This document shows positions 8,678-17,874 of a stretch of DNA of 64,000 bases, in pieces. How positions within the stretch are numbered: the stretch's first letter is position 1; every line of letters begins with the position of its first letter. The stretch is from Planctomycetota bacterium (GTDB taxonomy: Bacteria; Planctomycetota; PLA2; JAEUHO01). The stretch is from the NCBI GenBank assembly GCA_020631815.1, contig JACKGW010000005.1, positions 62,001 through 126,000 of the forward strand, in the 5' to 3' direction. Under the pieces are notes generated by a model. It had not been told where the DNA came from, made no database searches, and saw only the letters and a program-made list of their open reading frames with translations. The position numbers and the translations under genes were made by a program.

Positions 8678-10309
8678 GTGGGCAGGTTTGGGCCACGAGC
8701 GAAGCGTCTTGTTGCGGCTGCAGTGTGTGCCGCCTCTGCCGCCATGGCGATTTGGATTCGAGAAGATGCCGGTCCCCATCGCCCTGCCTCTGTGGCATCA
8801 GAGGGTGCTAGGCGCCCTCTCTTCTCTGCCTTGAGCGAAGAGCAGGTTGACTTCTGCCAGTGTCCCTATGCGAGCCTCGCTTCGACTAGCCCGTGCTTTT
8901 GGTCGTCGCGAGCCGGACGCCACCCGCGAGCGCGCATACTAGCGACGATTCTTGATGAGAGCACGCGCCTGGTCCCGGTGTCGCAATCGCGGCTGGCCGA
9001 GGCCCTCAGCGGCGCACGGCTGCTCTTGGTCTGTGATGACCACTCGGTCCCTCAATCTGCTAGATGTCTAGAGCACGTTCTGGAGTGGATGGAGCGAGCA
9101 TCTCCTCGCCGCTGGTCACTCCTCCTCGAGGAGAGCTGGTCCGCCGCCAATCGGGCCGATGTGCCTGCGCCTCCCGCCAGCGAGCGTGACCACCTGTTGG
9201 CACGGATTGCGGGTAGCCATGCGTGGAACTCAGGGAGCCTACTGCAGTTGATTCGCTCGCGGCCGGAGGGAAGCGTCTCCCAGTTGCCCGACGCCCCGAT
9301 GCTGGATCCATCGCTGAGGAGACTACCCGACTCGGTTCCCCTATGGAGCGAGCGACGCCAGGCTGCCATGGCGCGCGCGATTCATGACGCGGCATCCGCC
9401 GCCACACGTGCGCATCCGTTGGCCGTGTTGCTCGGCGAGAGCCACATCATGGGGGATTTCGCCCCAATCGCGGACGAGGCGTGGGCCCTTGAGAACGACA
9501 CCGTAGTACTCGTGCTTGGCCAGGTTGAGTATCTGCAGGCCGTAGCGCGGCGATTTGGGTCGGGTGGTTCCGCTGTTGTGCTGGAGCCCGAGCCGCGCCG
9601 CTTCGTTGTGCTCGCTGCCGAGACGGTGGGACGGCCCCTTGAGCGCCTAGAGACATGGCAATGGGCACGCGCGGAACACTTGACCGCCGCGCACCTTCGA
9701 TCTCTTGATCGGTATCTCGATTCAAGCGAACCTAGACTCCAGATCAGTGGCCTGGAGTGGGTGAAGCGCCTTGGAGTCGAGGATCGGATGACTCTCCGCG
9801 GGCGCCTTCTTCGCTTCGCATCTTCAGTAGATGAAGGGGTTCGGAACGCGCTCATGGAGGCGTGCTTCGGTTCCGACGCCGTCCTCGACTACGGCCTGGG
9901 TGGCCTCTTCGTAGATACACTCCTTGGGTATCCCGCGGGGGTATCGCGTTCGTTTGTCATGGCGCGGAGGCTGGGGATCACCCCATTGGACCCAATTCGT
10001 GCTGCGGCGGTTCGGGGCGCAGCTATCCAGGCGCTCGAACAGAATGACGCAGAACTCGCTGCAACTCTAGCTTGTGGCCTCGCTGCCAACTTGTACCAGG
10101 GCGAAGAGGACTTGGCGGTCTACCGCCGAGTTCTTGTCAGTGGGGCTTCGGCATACGCTCGACTGCGCGTCGCACTGCCCATGCGACACATGGGCGACGC
10201 CGTCGCGCAGTTCATCCCGTCGCTCCACGCGCTCACAGGGGCCCTGGATGGGCCCGATCGCCAGCGACTCGAGGACTTGGTGAAGGAGCTTCAGGCGCGC
10301 GCGCGGTAG
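8678..10309 (+). CDS. ChaN-like N-terminal domain with helical C-terminal region, exported
   Basis: 543 residues from a GTG preceded by a GGGAGG stretch. A signal or anchor helix (LVAAAVCAASAAMAIWI) lies at about residues 11-27. Residues about 90-290 have the layout of ChaN/Tiki-type proteins: a GARLLLVCDDHSVPQSAR strand, a conserved acidic LLLEESW, then an RQAAMARAI helix and an AVLLGESHIMGD segment where ChaN has its haem-site histidine. The C-terminal 200 residues look HEAT-like. Family membership is a motif-level inference. Codon use is less GC-biased than in the RHS body. No obvious operon partner; it follows the RHS gene after 264 bases without recognisable features. Confidence 0.45.
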   Translation: MGRFGPRAKRLVAAAVCAASAAMAIWIREDAGPHRPASVASEGARRPLFSALSEEQVDFCQCPYASLASTSPCFWSSRAGRHPRARILATILDESTRLVPVSQSRLAEALSGARLLLVCDDHSVPQSARCLEHVLEWMERASPRRWSLLLEESWSAANRADVPAPPASERDHLLARIAGSHAWNSGSLLQLIRSRPEGSVSQLPDAPMLDPSLRRLPDSVPLWSERRQAAMARAIHDAASAATRAHPLAVLLGESHIMGDFAPIADEAWALENDTVVLVLGQVEYLQAVARRFGSGGSAVVLEPEPRRFVVLAAETVGRPLERLETWQWARAEHLTAAHLRSLDRYLDSSEPRLQISGLEWVKRLGVEDRMTLRGRLLRFASSVDEGVRNALMEACFGSDAVLDYGLGGLFVDTLLGYPAGVSRSFVMARRLGITPLDPIRAAAVRGAAIQALEQNDAELAATLACGLAANLYQGEEDLAVYRRVLVSGASAYARLRVALPMRHMGDAVAQFIPSLHALTGALDGPDRQRLEDLVKELQARAR

Positions 10310-10441
10310 TTCTCCAGTTGCGCCATCGCGTCCTACAACGTACCCGCTGCGTCGCCACTGCATCAAAACACTCCGACGGCGCCAGACGAGTCCTCGACAC
10401 TCTTGGTGGTGACGTCCCGGGCAGCAGGCGCATGGCTGAAC

Positions 10442-10684
10442 CTACATGACTGCAACAACCATGCGACTCCCCGACTTGCGGACGGCAGGTCTGAGAGCGG
10501 GGCATCCCCGATTGCGAATGCTATCAGTCAGATTTGTTGGAGCAGCAATCCAAGGCGTCATGCCCTCTTGGGCAGGTGATCGCCGCCTTCGCTAGGCATG
10601 GCGTCGATCTGGATCGACCCGACGGGTATGGCGCAGGGCTCTCTCCTCGCGACATGGCTAGGCGTGCCGCATTCAGCCTGGGGT
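10442..10684 (+). pseudogene. Degenerate ankyrin-like coding remnant with a frameshift
   Basis: Two frames read like parts of one protein. The first (from 10442) gives PRLADGRSESGASPIANAIS... and reaches a TGA at about 10576-10578. Shifting frame just before that stop continues with VIAAFARHGVDLDRPDGYG and then GLSPRDMARRAAFSLG before a TGA near 10684. The second piece has the ankyrin cadence (xxLLxxGADxNxPDxxGxTPxDxA). Neither frame has a good start. This is inferred from reading the frames; it could be chance similarity. Confidence 0.35.
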
Positions 10685-10987
10685 GACGGCATTTCGCCGC
10701 TGAATGCGCAGGCACTTGCGTCGGGACGCACGGACGATTCGTGATGAGCTCTCGTCACTCATGGTGGTGCCGTCCGGCGAGGCTGGTTGGGAGTTGGGGC
10801 GGGGCCGGGTTCTTGGCGCCAAGCTAGCGAACTCATCCCGGCCCATGCGCGCCTGGTCGCAAGTTGCTCCCCGTTGAGCGGCAGGGTCTACGGACGTCGT
10901 CCTGTGCGCAGGCGGAGGTACATGTCACGAGAGCCCTCGCGCACCGCCCTAGCTCGCGTTCATTTCGCCACTGGCGACACGCGACCG

Positions 10988-11037
10988 TCTGTTTCCCAAG
11001 CTGAATGTCGTCGGTTCGAGTCCGATCGGGCGCTCCA
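10988..11037 (+). other. tRNA-Gly(CCC)-like 3' half (tRNA fragment)
   Basis: The bases fold as the 3' half of a tRNA. A seven-base anticodon loop TTCCCAA (10993-10999, anticodon CCC) has a weak stem of 3 Watson-Crick pairs plus one G-T and one mismatch. A five-base variable region follows, then a perfect T-arm: stem GTCGG/CCGAT with loop TTCGAGT (11010-11026). After that come a seven-base acceptor strand CGGGCGC, discriminator T and an encoded CCA (11035-11037). No matching 5' acceptor (GCGCCCG) or D-arm is present at the expected distance upstream. A 3' tRNA remnant is what integrases that target tRNA genes leave behind. Confidence 0.5.
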
Positions 11038-11343
11038 CTCCGCTTCCCGCCAAACGGCGGAACTCTGGCCTCTGCGCGCCACCGCTGGCTGCGTTCACAC
11101 ACGACCCGATATCGCCCCCATGGCGAGGTTGTGCGAGGTCATGCAGCAAGCGGACGGTGTGACATCCCAACCCACGACACAAGGCGCTCAGCATTTCGTG
11201 GCACACCGGGGTCAAGGGGTGTGCCATACGGCGCGGCCCCAAGTGGGGCCCGTGCGTCCGCTCGTCTCCCACTCCGCTCGCAGCACGGTTGCCGATCCAT
11301 GACCCCAACATGGCAGCGTACTACCCGGGTAGGGACGCGAATC

Positions 11344-12405
11344 ATGGCGAGCACGCGAATGAGTAGGGGCCTGTCGCCAGCCGGCCGCCGCCGCACGTGG
11401 GTCATCCTCGCCTGCATTGGAGCTGCGCTGGCCCTCGGCCTGCTAGTCGACGGGCGACTGCCGCCACGTTCCGCCGCGGGCGTGCCTGCCTGCGACGTGC
11501 CTCCCGCGCGCGAGTTCACGCCCGTTTTGCAGGGGCACGCACAGCCAAGCGCGGCCCCCGGCCTCGACTCTGAACCCGTCGCAACCGTCGAGCCCACGCA
11601 AGAGCCGGAGAATCGCCATGGACTCAGCGTTCAGATCGGTGGGCTGCGACGCGGAGAGATCGTCTCGATCAACCATGTCGAAGAAGCCACGTGCTTCGTC
11701 CTCCGCAACCCTGAGAACTACGCGGTTGGCGACAAACCCTGGACCGCCGAGTTGCTCCGGCCCTTCGTGCCCACGTCCGTCCTCATCGTGTCCACCGAGC
11801 ACAGGGCATTCGCGAACGTGCCTCTCACGCGGGCAACGCCGGATCGAATCCAGGTGCAGTTGGAGAGCGGCAGGCTGATCTCAGGTCGCGTGCGTACGTC
11901 GAATGGCGACACACCCTCAGGGCTACGAGTGTCCGTGACAGTGTACGGATCTGGGTTCCGCAACTTCGTCGTGGCGAATGACCAGGGCGAGTTCGAGGTC
12001 GTAGCCCCATGGAGACCTGTCAACCTGGTGGCACTCGCGACTCCGCAATTGGGATTGGGCCAACTCCTTGTCGGCGAGGATCTTGTTGCACACGCCGAGG
12101 TCGCTTGGGCCTCCCATGTGGAACTCCAGCTTGATGACCCCGCCTACTTGGTGGTCCAGGCTGATTCCACGGGAGTTGGCGAGCTGGACAGATTCCGCAT
12201 GGTGGCCAGCTGTGATGGAGTCGCCCTCCCCCCGACACCCGGCAGCGGCAGGTGGAGCAGCATCTACGCAGCATGGCCGGGCACTTGGACCGTGCGAGGT
12301 CATGGTGCGACGGTCAATGGAGAGGCGGTACGCGGCGAGCAGACGGTGCGGGTAGACGGTCCTTCTCCAGACCGCGTTCACCTCCGCTTGGTGAAGGCGG
12401 ACTAG
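11344..12405 (+). CDS. Membrane-anchored protein with carboxypeptidase-regulatory-like domain
   Basis: 353 residues from the ATG at 11344; the frame is open further upstream, but that part overlaps the tRNA remnant and is unlikely to be coding. A TM or signal helix (RTWVILACIGAALALGLLV) at about residues 18-36 is followed by a low-complexity linker. A beta-sandwich domain around residues 175-230 (SGRVRTSNGDTPSGLRVSVT ... NDQGEFEVVAPW) matches the carboxypeptidase D regulatory-like fold, usually a structural or adhesion module. The rest is beta-rich and unrecognised. Start choice is uncertain because the Shine-Dalgarno (TAGGGAC) is weak. Same fold class as the 737-residue protein at 15455-17668. 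Confidence 0.6.
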   Translation: MASTRMSRGLSPAGRRRTWVILACIGAALALGLLVDGRLPPRSAAGVPACDVPPAREFTPVLQGHAQPSAAPGLDSEPVATVEPTQEPENRHGLSVQIGGLRRGEIVSINHVEEATCFVLRNPENYAVGDKPWTAELLRPFVPTSVLIVSTEHRAFANVPLTRATPDRIQVQLESGRLISGRVRTSNGDTPSGLRVSVTVYGSGFRNFVVANDQGEFEVVAPWRPVNLVALATPQLGLGQLLVGEDLVAHAEVAWASHVELQLDDPAYLVVQADSTGVGELDRFRMVASCDGVALPPTPGSGRWSSIYAAWPGTWTVRGHGATVNGEAVRGEQTVRVDGPSPDRVHLRLVKAD

Positions 12406-12481
12406 GCCATCCGAGGCTTCTCAAGCACCGGTGCGCGCGGGAGTGACGGCCGAGGAGGCATGACCCGAATCGCCGCGTAGC

Positions 12482-12673
12482 ATGGCGTACATGGGACCCC
12501 GCACACGAGCCGCGAGGATGACGCGCTGTCGTGACTGTCGCGGTGACCTGTCGCGACGCGCCCACCACTGCCCGCACTGTGGGGCGTCCCGCTTCCGGTG
12601 GGGCCTGACTCTGGGAGCGCTCGGCGTGGCTGCCGTGATCTACGCCGTCGTATTCCTGTTGATCGCTCCCTAG
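12482..12673 (+). CDS. Small zinc-ribbon single-pass membrane protein
   Basis: 63 residues. Two CxxC pairs (CRDC and CPHC, about residues 16-35) form a zinc ribbon, followed directly by one transmembrane helix (LTLGALGVAAVIYAVVFLLI) at the C-terminus. The real start may be the ATG at 12518 (MTRCRDC), giving a 51-residue protein. Function unknown; zinc-ribbon plus TM proteins of this size are common and often poorly characterised. Confidence 0.6.
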   Translation: MAYMGPRTRAARMTRCRDCRGDLSRRAHHCPHCGASRFRWGLTLGALGVAAVIYAVVFLLIAP

Positions 12674-12948
12674 GGGCGCGACGTCGCGACGGGGATTGTG
12701 CTGCGCGCAGACGCGCAGAACGGCACCGTACTCTGCCTGGCGCCGCGAATCGACGTCGTGCTACGCGCCCGCGAGTAGTCAGCCGCGCAATGTGCCTCGC
12801 CCTCCTGCTCCGGCGGCTCGCGTACCCCGAGCAGCACGGATGGGCGCCCTGCCTCGGGTGCAACCTGCAGCGGGCTCCTTCCGACGCGTCCGTGAGAACA
12901 TCTCCAGAGTCCAAGCCGGGAGTCCACCTCCGGAGGAGCATTGTCATC

Positions 12949-13452
12949 GTGAGGCGCAGGCTCTCCACGTACGTCAGTTGCATGTCGACGCTTGCCTGCC
13001 TGGCGGCGTGTCGGCCATCGGCACGTCACGGGACACACGTCGAACCGGCACCACGTACGACCGTTGACCCAGGCGGCCACATGACGTCCAAGGCGCCCAC
13101 GAAGCCCGGCCCGCCGTTGCGCATACCGCGGCCGCAACCCGGCGTCGGTGTCGTAGGGACGTACCAGTCGGTTCCACCTGGGTACCACCTGGACCTCCGA
13201 GCCGACGGGCGGGCGACCTACGTGTTGTCGCCCGCGGCCGTGGATGCGGCGGGAGGCTGGCGTGGTCTCACGGCTCGAGGCACGTGGCGTAGCGTCCAGG
13301 GCACGCTGGAGGTCGAGCTCACCCACCCGGGGGGCGGTGCCGTGCCGCTGCCCCGCCCCCTGCGAGCCACTCTCGTCCCTCACGAGCGTGGCCTGCTGCT
13401 GGTGTCAGGTCGCCTCCCAGGGGAGCCACACCGGCTCGAGCGGGTGCAGTGA
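12949..13452 (+). CDS. Lipoprotein of unknown function
   Basis: 167 residues starting at a GTG with a strong GGAGGAG site ten bases upstream; the open frame extends further, but this start yields a clean lipoprotein signal. The basic RRR is followed by a hydrophobic stretch and the lipobox LAAC at residues 18-21. The mature part has a Pro-rich linker and then a compact beta-rich domain (GTYQSVPPGYHLDLRADG...) of about 100 residues, resembling generic lipocalin-like or META-like small domains without a specific match. Its stop overlaps the GTG of the next gene (GTGA), implying translational coupling. Confidence 0.6.
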   Translation: MRRRLSTYVSCMSTLACLAACRPSARHGTHVEPAPRTTVDPGGHMTSKAPTKPGPPLRIPRPQPGVGVVGTYQSVPPGYHLDLRADGRATYVLSPAAVDAAGGWRGLTARGTWRSVQGTLEVELTHPGGGAVPLPRPLRATLVPHERGLLLVSGRLPGEPHRLERVQ

Positions 13453-14456
13453 TCCTGATGCCCGTCCGTTCCCGCGTTGGAGACCGCAAGCGGGCGACGC
13501 CTGCGCGATGGAGCAGCCGCCCGTTCGGCCGGGTCGGTCGCCTCGCGGCCATCTTGCTGGTTTCAGTGGTCATGGGCTGCCGCGTCCACTCGAGCCCTCG
13601 TAGGTGGAGCTCGCCCTCCACCCGCTGTGTGGCGGCCTCGGCACAAGCGTTGACGCAGTCGTCAGCCGCCAGTGACCCGAAGGTGGCGACGTGGCGCGCG
13701 CGTCTCGCGGAGCTGGAGTCGAGAGATGTTCATGTCGGCTACGTCGAGCTGCCTGACGCGAGTCTTGACGATGTTCCGGCACTGGCGTCCCTGATTCCCG
13801 AGTTCAGCTTCGCGGGATCCGTGCTGGCCCAGGACGAGGGACTCTCACTCCGCGCCCTGCCTGTCGTGCTGCGGCACTTCCGCGAGTCTCTTGAGGTCCG
13901 CCTCGACGATATCCAGGCGAGCGTGCTCCCCAGGCACCGTCTCGACCGGCTTGGGCTCCTAGCCACGGTGAACACGCGGCTTGGTGCGCTCAGGGTCTTC
14001 AGTGCACTGGGGCCTGCCGCAAGCTCCGCGATGCCCGACATGCTCCTCTTGCTTCGTCGTAGCGCCCTGGAAGATGAGTATGCAGGCCCCATGTCGACGC
14101 TGGACCACGCAATCGCCAAAGTGTTCTGGGAGAACCCCGAGACGCTGTTGGAGATGGCCAGCGGTGAAGAGGCTCTGCCGATACGTCGCAAGGTGCTCTA
14201 CGCCATGGGCCTCATGCGGGACGAGGCGGCACCGCGTGTGGCGCCTGCACTGCTTGCGCTGCTCGAACGAGCAGAGCCGGAGCTTGCAGCCGACGCGGCA
14301 ACGGCGCTTGGGCATCTCGGGTGGTACCGAGAAGAGTTCTTGGCCGGCGCCCGCGCTCGACTGGCGCGAATGGAGGGACCTGACTTCGCGCGCGAGCAGC
14401 TGGAACGCACCATTCGAATGCTGGAGCGCAAGCTGGAGCAGGACGAGGGTCCATGA
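13449..14456 (+). CDS. HEAT-like repeat lipoprotein
   Basis: 335 residues. The start GTG overlaps the preceding stop; the ATG at 13458 is an alternative. After a long basic n-region, a hydrophobic stretch ends in VVMGC (about residue 44), a lipobox. The mature protein is largely helical, with HEAT-like repeats in the C-terminal half (LRVFSALGPAASSAMPDM; LPIRRKVLYAMGLMRDEAA; LAADAATALGHLG). It is probably a periplasmic protein-interaction scaffold working with the lipoprotein encoded just before it; this is inferred from coupling only. Confidence 0.6.
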   Translation: MILMPVRSRVGDRKRATPARWSSRPFGRVGRLAAILLVSVVMGCRVHSSPRRWSSPSTRCVAASAQALTQSSAASDPKVATWRARLAELESRDVHVGYVELPDASLDDVPALASLIPEFSFAGSVLAQDEGLSLRALPVVLRHFRESLEVRLDDIQASVLPRHRLDRLGLLATVNTRLGALRVFSALGPAASSAMPDMLLLLRRSALEDEYAGPMSTLDHAIAKVFWENPETLLEMASGEEALPIRRKVLYAMGLMRDEAAPRVAPALLALLERAEPELAADAATALGHLGWYREEFLAGARARLARMEGPDFAREQLERTIRMLERKLEQDEGP

Positions 14457-14549
14457 GGCCGGTGCGGCACCGGATGTCGACAGGGGGTCGGCGGCGCGGG
14501 GCCGTGGCGCCGTGCCGCGCAAGTCGCCTGTTACGGAGCGGAGCTCGCG

Positions 14550-15323
14550 CTAGGAGCGCGGGGCCACGCCGATCCAGCCCTGGGCAAGGTCGAACCCGAA
14601 GCGGCGCGATGCCGTGAAGGTCCGGCCGAGGTTGCCGTCGTACAGGATGTCGCGTGCGAGAACGGGCACTCGGATCGTCCCCGCGCCGGGCACGGTGATG
14701 TTCGTCTCGGTCGGCTCTGTCCCCGCGGCGAGGCCCAAGCGAGCTGCGGCGTGCGGAGCGACCAACACGGGGCCGGTGTTCGAGTTGTCGAGCTCGAACC
14801 AACATGCGTCCTCACCCTCCCCGACGGCCACGAGCACGACGAGAGAGGTGTGGGGGATCTGGCGATGCAGCCGGATCCGGAGGGACGACAGACCGTCGCG
14901 ATCCAGGGGAGCGCCCAGATCCATGCGATCACGGGCGAAGTCCACGGCAAACGGAACGTGCTCGAGGGCGTCGAGGGCGAGCACCCCGTCGACACGAGGC
15001 CAGTCCTCGGGGAGGAGCCGAGCCAGGTCCAGCTTGCCCAGGGAGCGAGCGGGGAGCTGGTAGTCGCCCACGGTCAAGGGCGTGGGTTCCAGGAGCGCGA
15101 GATCGACGTCCGCGCCGGTCATGCGCCGTCCCGTGACGCGGCGCACCTCACCGAGGCGAAGGTCATCCGCCACCGCGGCATCCAGGGCTGTGACGCCGGC
15201 TCCCAGATCGAACAGGAACGTGAGCGGTCGTCCGGCAACCTCGACGTGCACGGTCGAGAGGACGCCCTGGTATCTGCCTAGTGCGCAGCGAGTCGGCACG
15301 CGGGCGAGCGTAGCATCGAGCAC
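14550..15323 (-). CDS. Retropepsin-like aspartyl protease fold protein
   Basis: 257 residues from a GTG. Two copies of a pepsin-lobe motif are visible: FLFDLGAGVTALD near residue 40 and FELDNSNTGPVLV near residue 180. These correspond to the D-[ST]-G active-site strands of clan AA peptidases, although both have changed residues (DLGA and DNSN). The arrangement fits bacterial aspartyl-protease-like proteins with two lobes on one chain. Whether it is active is unclear because neither motif is canonical. No signal peptide is evident from this start. Convergent with the lipoprotein gene on the other strand. Confidence 0.55.
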   Translation of the reverse strand: MLDATLARVPTRCALGRYQGVLSTVHVEVAGRPLTFLFDLGAGVTALDAAVADDLRLGEVRRVTGRRMTGADVDLALLEPTPLTVGDYQLPARSLGKLDLARLLPEDWPRVDGVLALDALEHVPFAVDFARDRMDLGAPLDRDGLSSLRIRLHRQIPHTSLVVLVAVGEGEDACWFELDNSNTGPVLVAPHAAARLGLAAGTEPTETNITVPGAGTIRVPVLARDILYDGNLGRTFTASRRFGFDLAQGWIGVAPRS

Positions 15324-15454
15324 GACCGTGATGCATGGAGGGTGAACGGCCGCGATCGGCCGCGCTCCGTGTCAGGGCCCGGCCACGACTCGAGCCCGGT
15401 ACCGTGCCAGCGCTGCTCCTTCCAGAAGGCGTGGTCGACGCGCTGGATGGCGCC

Positions 15455-17668
15455 CTACTTCGCGGGCAGCGTCAGCACCATGTCGCGCTCGGCCCCTTCC
15501 ACCAGCTCGACCTCGGCCAGCACGATGCCCTCCGCTTCCGCGGCATCCACGTCGAGAGGCAAGAGCACGAACCGCACACGGCCTGCCGGCAGGTTGCCGT
15601 GGAACGTGCCGTCCGCGTCCGTGCGTCCCACGCCAGCGTCCTTCCAGGCTCCGGCGAGGTACCGATCGATGCCTACGCGGCGCCCCGGCAGCGGCTGCCC
15701 TTCGGCGTCTCGCAGCGCCACGCGCACGTGCTCGCCCTTCGTCAGCGTCAGCACGACGGGATCGCGATCGGGACCCACGTCGACGACGGGCCAGCTCTTG
15801 GCGAAGCCATCGGCGCTCAGCTCGAGCAGGCAGGAGCCTGCGGGCACGTGCTCCAAGACCAAGTTGCCGTCTTCGTCGGAATCGACTCTCCGACGACCTA
15901 GCGTGAGGGTGGCCTCCGCAACGGGTCGTCCGTCGGGCGCCACCACGCGGGCGCGGACCTCGTGGCCCTCGTCCAAGACGATCTCGCCCAGGTCCGTGGT
16001 TCCTCCCGCCGGCGCGCTGACGATCCGCTCGATGGGAACGTAGCCGTCGGGGTGCAGCTCGAGGCGCAGGGGGCTCGACGGGATCTCGTCGAGCTCGAGA
16101 TGACCGTCTTCGGCCTCGCTCGGGGAGCCGTTCCACATGCCGGGGACGTCGCCCATCGGCTGCCACACCCAGACCGTCCCCGAGAACGGCGTGCCGTCCG
16201 GGAGAACGAGGCGCACCTTGATCGTGCCCAACCACGTACCCACGACGCGGAGGTCGGACGCGGGTGCCTCGACCTTGGTGCCACCCGGGATCTCGAAGCG
16301 CGTCGAAAAGGCCTCGAGCTCGTAGGTGCCGGGCGCGACAGGCCCCAATCGGAAGCGGCCCTCCGCGTCGCTTGTGGCCGTCACGGACGAGGTGCGGGTC
16401 CATCCCGTCTCGGGGTCCAACGCCGTGACGTCGACCGACAGCCGGATGCCGGGCGCCGGCTTGCCCACTTCGTCCACGAGCAGGCCTTCCAGCAGGACGC
16501 CGCGTGCGAGATGCACCGTTGGCGTGACCTCTTGGCCAGCCGCAACCTCAATCACCTCGTAGCGGGGGAGGAAGCCCTCGGCATCGATGTCGAGCGTGTA
16601 GCGACCGGGGCGCACGTCGCGGAAGCGGTAGCTGGCCTGCTCGTCGGCTCCTTCCTGCTCCGCCGCCCCCATGTGGGTGCCTAGCGAGACCTTGGCGGAG
16701 GTGATGGCAGCGCCCTCGTCATCGACGAGACGAAGGACGACCGTGCCACCGCGTGGGACGGTGATGACCAGCTCGGGGCATGCCCCATCGTCGCCGACCA
16801 CGAACGTCTTTGACTCCGTGTAGCGCGCGAAGCCTTCCGCCTCGACGAGCGCGACGTACTCGGAGCCCGGCGCCAGTCCCCCCACGGCGAAGCGTCCGGC
16901 TTCATCCGCGTGCGCCACGAGTGCGCGGATCATCTTGCCGCCGCCGATGATCGAGATCGTGGGTACTTGGCGCAATTGATCTTGGTCCGCGGGCACGACG
17001 AACACGGTGGCACCCGCAATCGCCCGGCCCTCTTCGTCCACGACGCGTCCCGACAGGTCCCCGCCGCGCGTCAGCGTGATCTCGAGCTCGGAGGGGAGGA
17101 CGCTCGTTTCCGTGGCGCGCACGCCAACGCGCGCTTCGCGGTAGCCATCCGCGTCCACGATGACGGTCGCGATCTTCCCCGGGTGGATGCCTCCCACGCG
17201 GAAGTACCCCTGCGCGTCGGTCCACTCCCGCGCCAGGGGCAGCGTGTCGGAGTACATCTCGTTCCAGGTTCCGAACGAGCCTCCCCTGACGACGCGGATG
17301 CGTGCGTCCTCGATCGGTTGGCCGTCGGGACCCAGTACACGTCCCGTGAAGCCCGGGCCGGGCTCCAGCTCCCAGCGCAGCTCCAGCTCCTTGCCCGCCT
17401 GTACGGTGTGATCGCGCTGCTCCCGTCCGACCCAGCCCGATGCGCGAACGATGGCGGCGTAGTCGCCCGGTGCGACGGCCTGACGCCACGAGCCCGCCTC
17501 GTCGGTTCGCCCGGTCCAGGTGTCCTCGTCGCTCCAGACCATGATCGCGACGTCGGCCAGAGGCTGTCCCTCGGCGTCGGTCACCTGGGCAACGACCGTG
17601 CCCGTTTCGTCCTCCGCCAGGGCGGGTGAGGTGGCGGCGAGACACAGGACGACGGCGAGCCAGCGCAT
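15455..17668 (-). CDS. Large secreted multi-domain carboxypeptidase-regulatory-like protein
   Basis: 737 residues. A clear signal peptide (MRWLAVVLCLAATSPALA) is followed by about seven tandem beta-sandwich domains of 80-95 residues. Each has the pattern 'V.D.EG.PL..A.V.V...........T.A.G.F....L.PG.Y.L...A.G'. Examples are VTDAEGQPLADVAIMV, VLGPDGQPIEDARIRV, VVDEEGRAIAGATVFV and LVDEVGKPAPGIRLSV. These are carboxypeptidase D regulatory-like (transthyretin-fold) domains, typical of cell-surface structural proteins. A GGAG precedes the ATG. Divergent from the ECF-ATPase fusion gene, with about 200 bases between them for promoters. Confidence 0.8.
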   Translation of the reverse strand: MRWLAVVLCLAATSPALAEDETGTVVAQVTDAEGQPLADVAIMVWSDEDTWTGRTDEAGSWRQAVAPGDYAAIVRASGWVGREQRDHTVQAGKELELRWELEPGPGFTGRVLGPDGQPIEDARIRVVRGGSFGTWNEMYSDTLPLAREWTDAQGYFRVGGIHPGKIATVIVDADGYREARVGVRATETSVLPSELEITLTRGGDLSGRVVDEEGRAIAGATVFVVPADQDQLRQVPTISIIGGGKMIRALVAHADEAGRFAVGGLAPGSEYVALVEAEGFARYTESKTFVVGDDGACPELVITVPRGGTVVLRLVDDEGAAITSAKVSLGTHMGAAEQEGADEQASYRFRDVRPGRYTLDIDAEGFLPRYEVIEVAAGQEVTPTVHLARGVLLEGLLVDEVGKPAPGIRLSVDVTALDPETGWTRTSSVTATSDAEGRFRLGPVAPGTYELEAFSTRFEIPGGTKVEAPASDLRVVGTWLGTIKVRLVLPDGTPFSGTVWVWQPMGDVPGMWNGSPSEAEDGHLELDEIPSSPLRLELHPDGYVPIERIVSAPAGGTTDLGEIVLDEGHEVRARVVAPDGRPVAEATLTLGRRRVDSDEDGNLVLEHVPAGSCLLELSADGFAKSWPVVDVGPDRDPVVLTLTKGEHVRVALRDAEGQPLPGRRVGIDRYLAGAWKDAGVGRTDADGTFHGNLPAGRVRFVLLPLDVDAAEAEGIVLAEVELVEGAERDMVLTLPAK

Positions 17669-17874
17669 GAGCAGCTCCGGGCCAGGGGGGGCGGGATCGT
17701 AACAACGTCACGGGTGGTGCCCTGCGCGCCGGACGTCGGCAGGCTCGACGCGGCTCGGGGAGCAGGGCGCCATTCCGAGTCGCGGCAGCCGACGTGACCC
17801 GGGCACACGACTGGGCTCGGGAATCGGGAAATGTGACAAAGCCCGCGGCGCTCTGGTGGCACTAGAGGGTGACC

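Larger units (their letters stand above)
10310..11343. other. Gene-poor kilobase with decayed coding sequence and tRNA fragment
   Basis: No intact gene is convincing in this stretch. Open frames on both strands lack ribosome-binding sites and read as shadows. Two remnants are listed separately: a frameshifted ankyrin-like coding fragment (about 10442-10684) and a tRNA-Gly-like 3' half (10988-11037). The combination suggests a site of past insertion and deletion. Confidence 0.5.

Noticed and set aside
10943..11037. A complete functional tRNA-Gly
   Set aside because: ACCGCCC-TA-GCTC at 10943-10955 superficially looks like a 5' half, but it pairs only if the acceptor is shifted out of register with the T-arm, gives a length of 95, and lacks a D-arm. 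Only the 3' half is credible.
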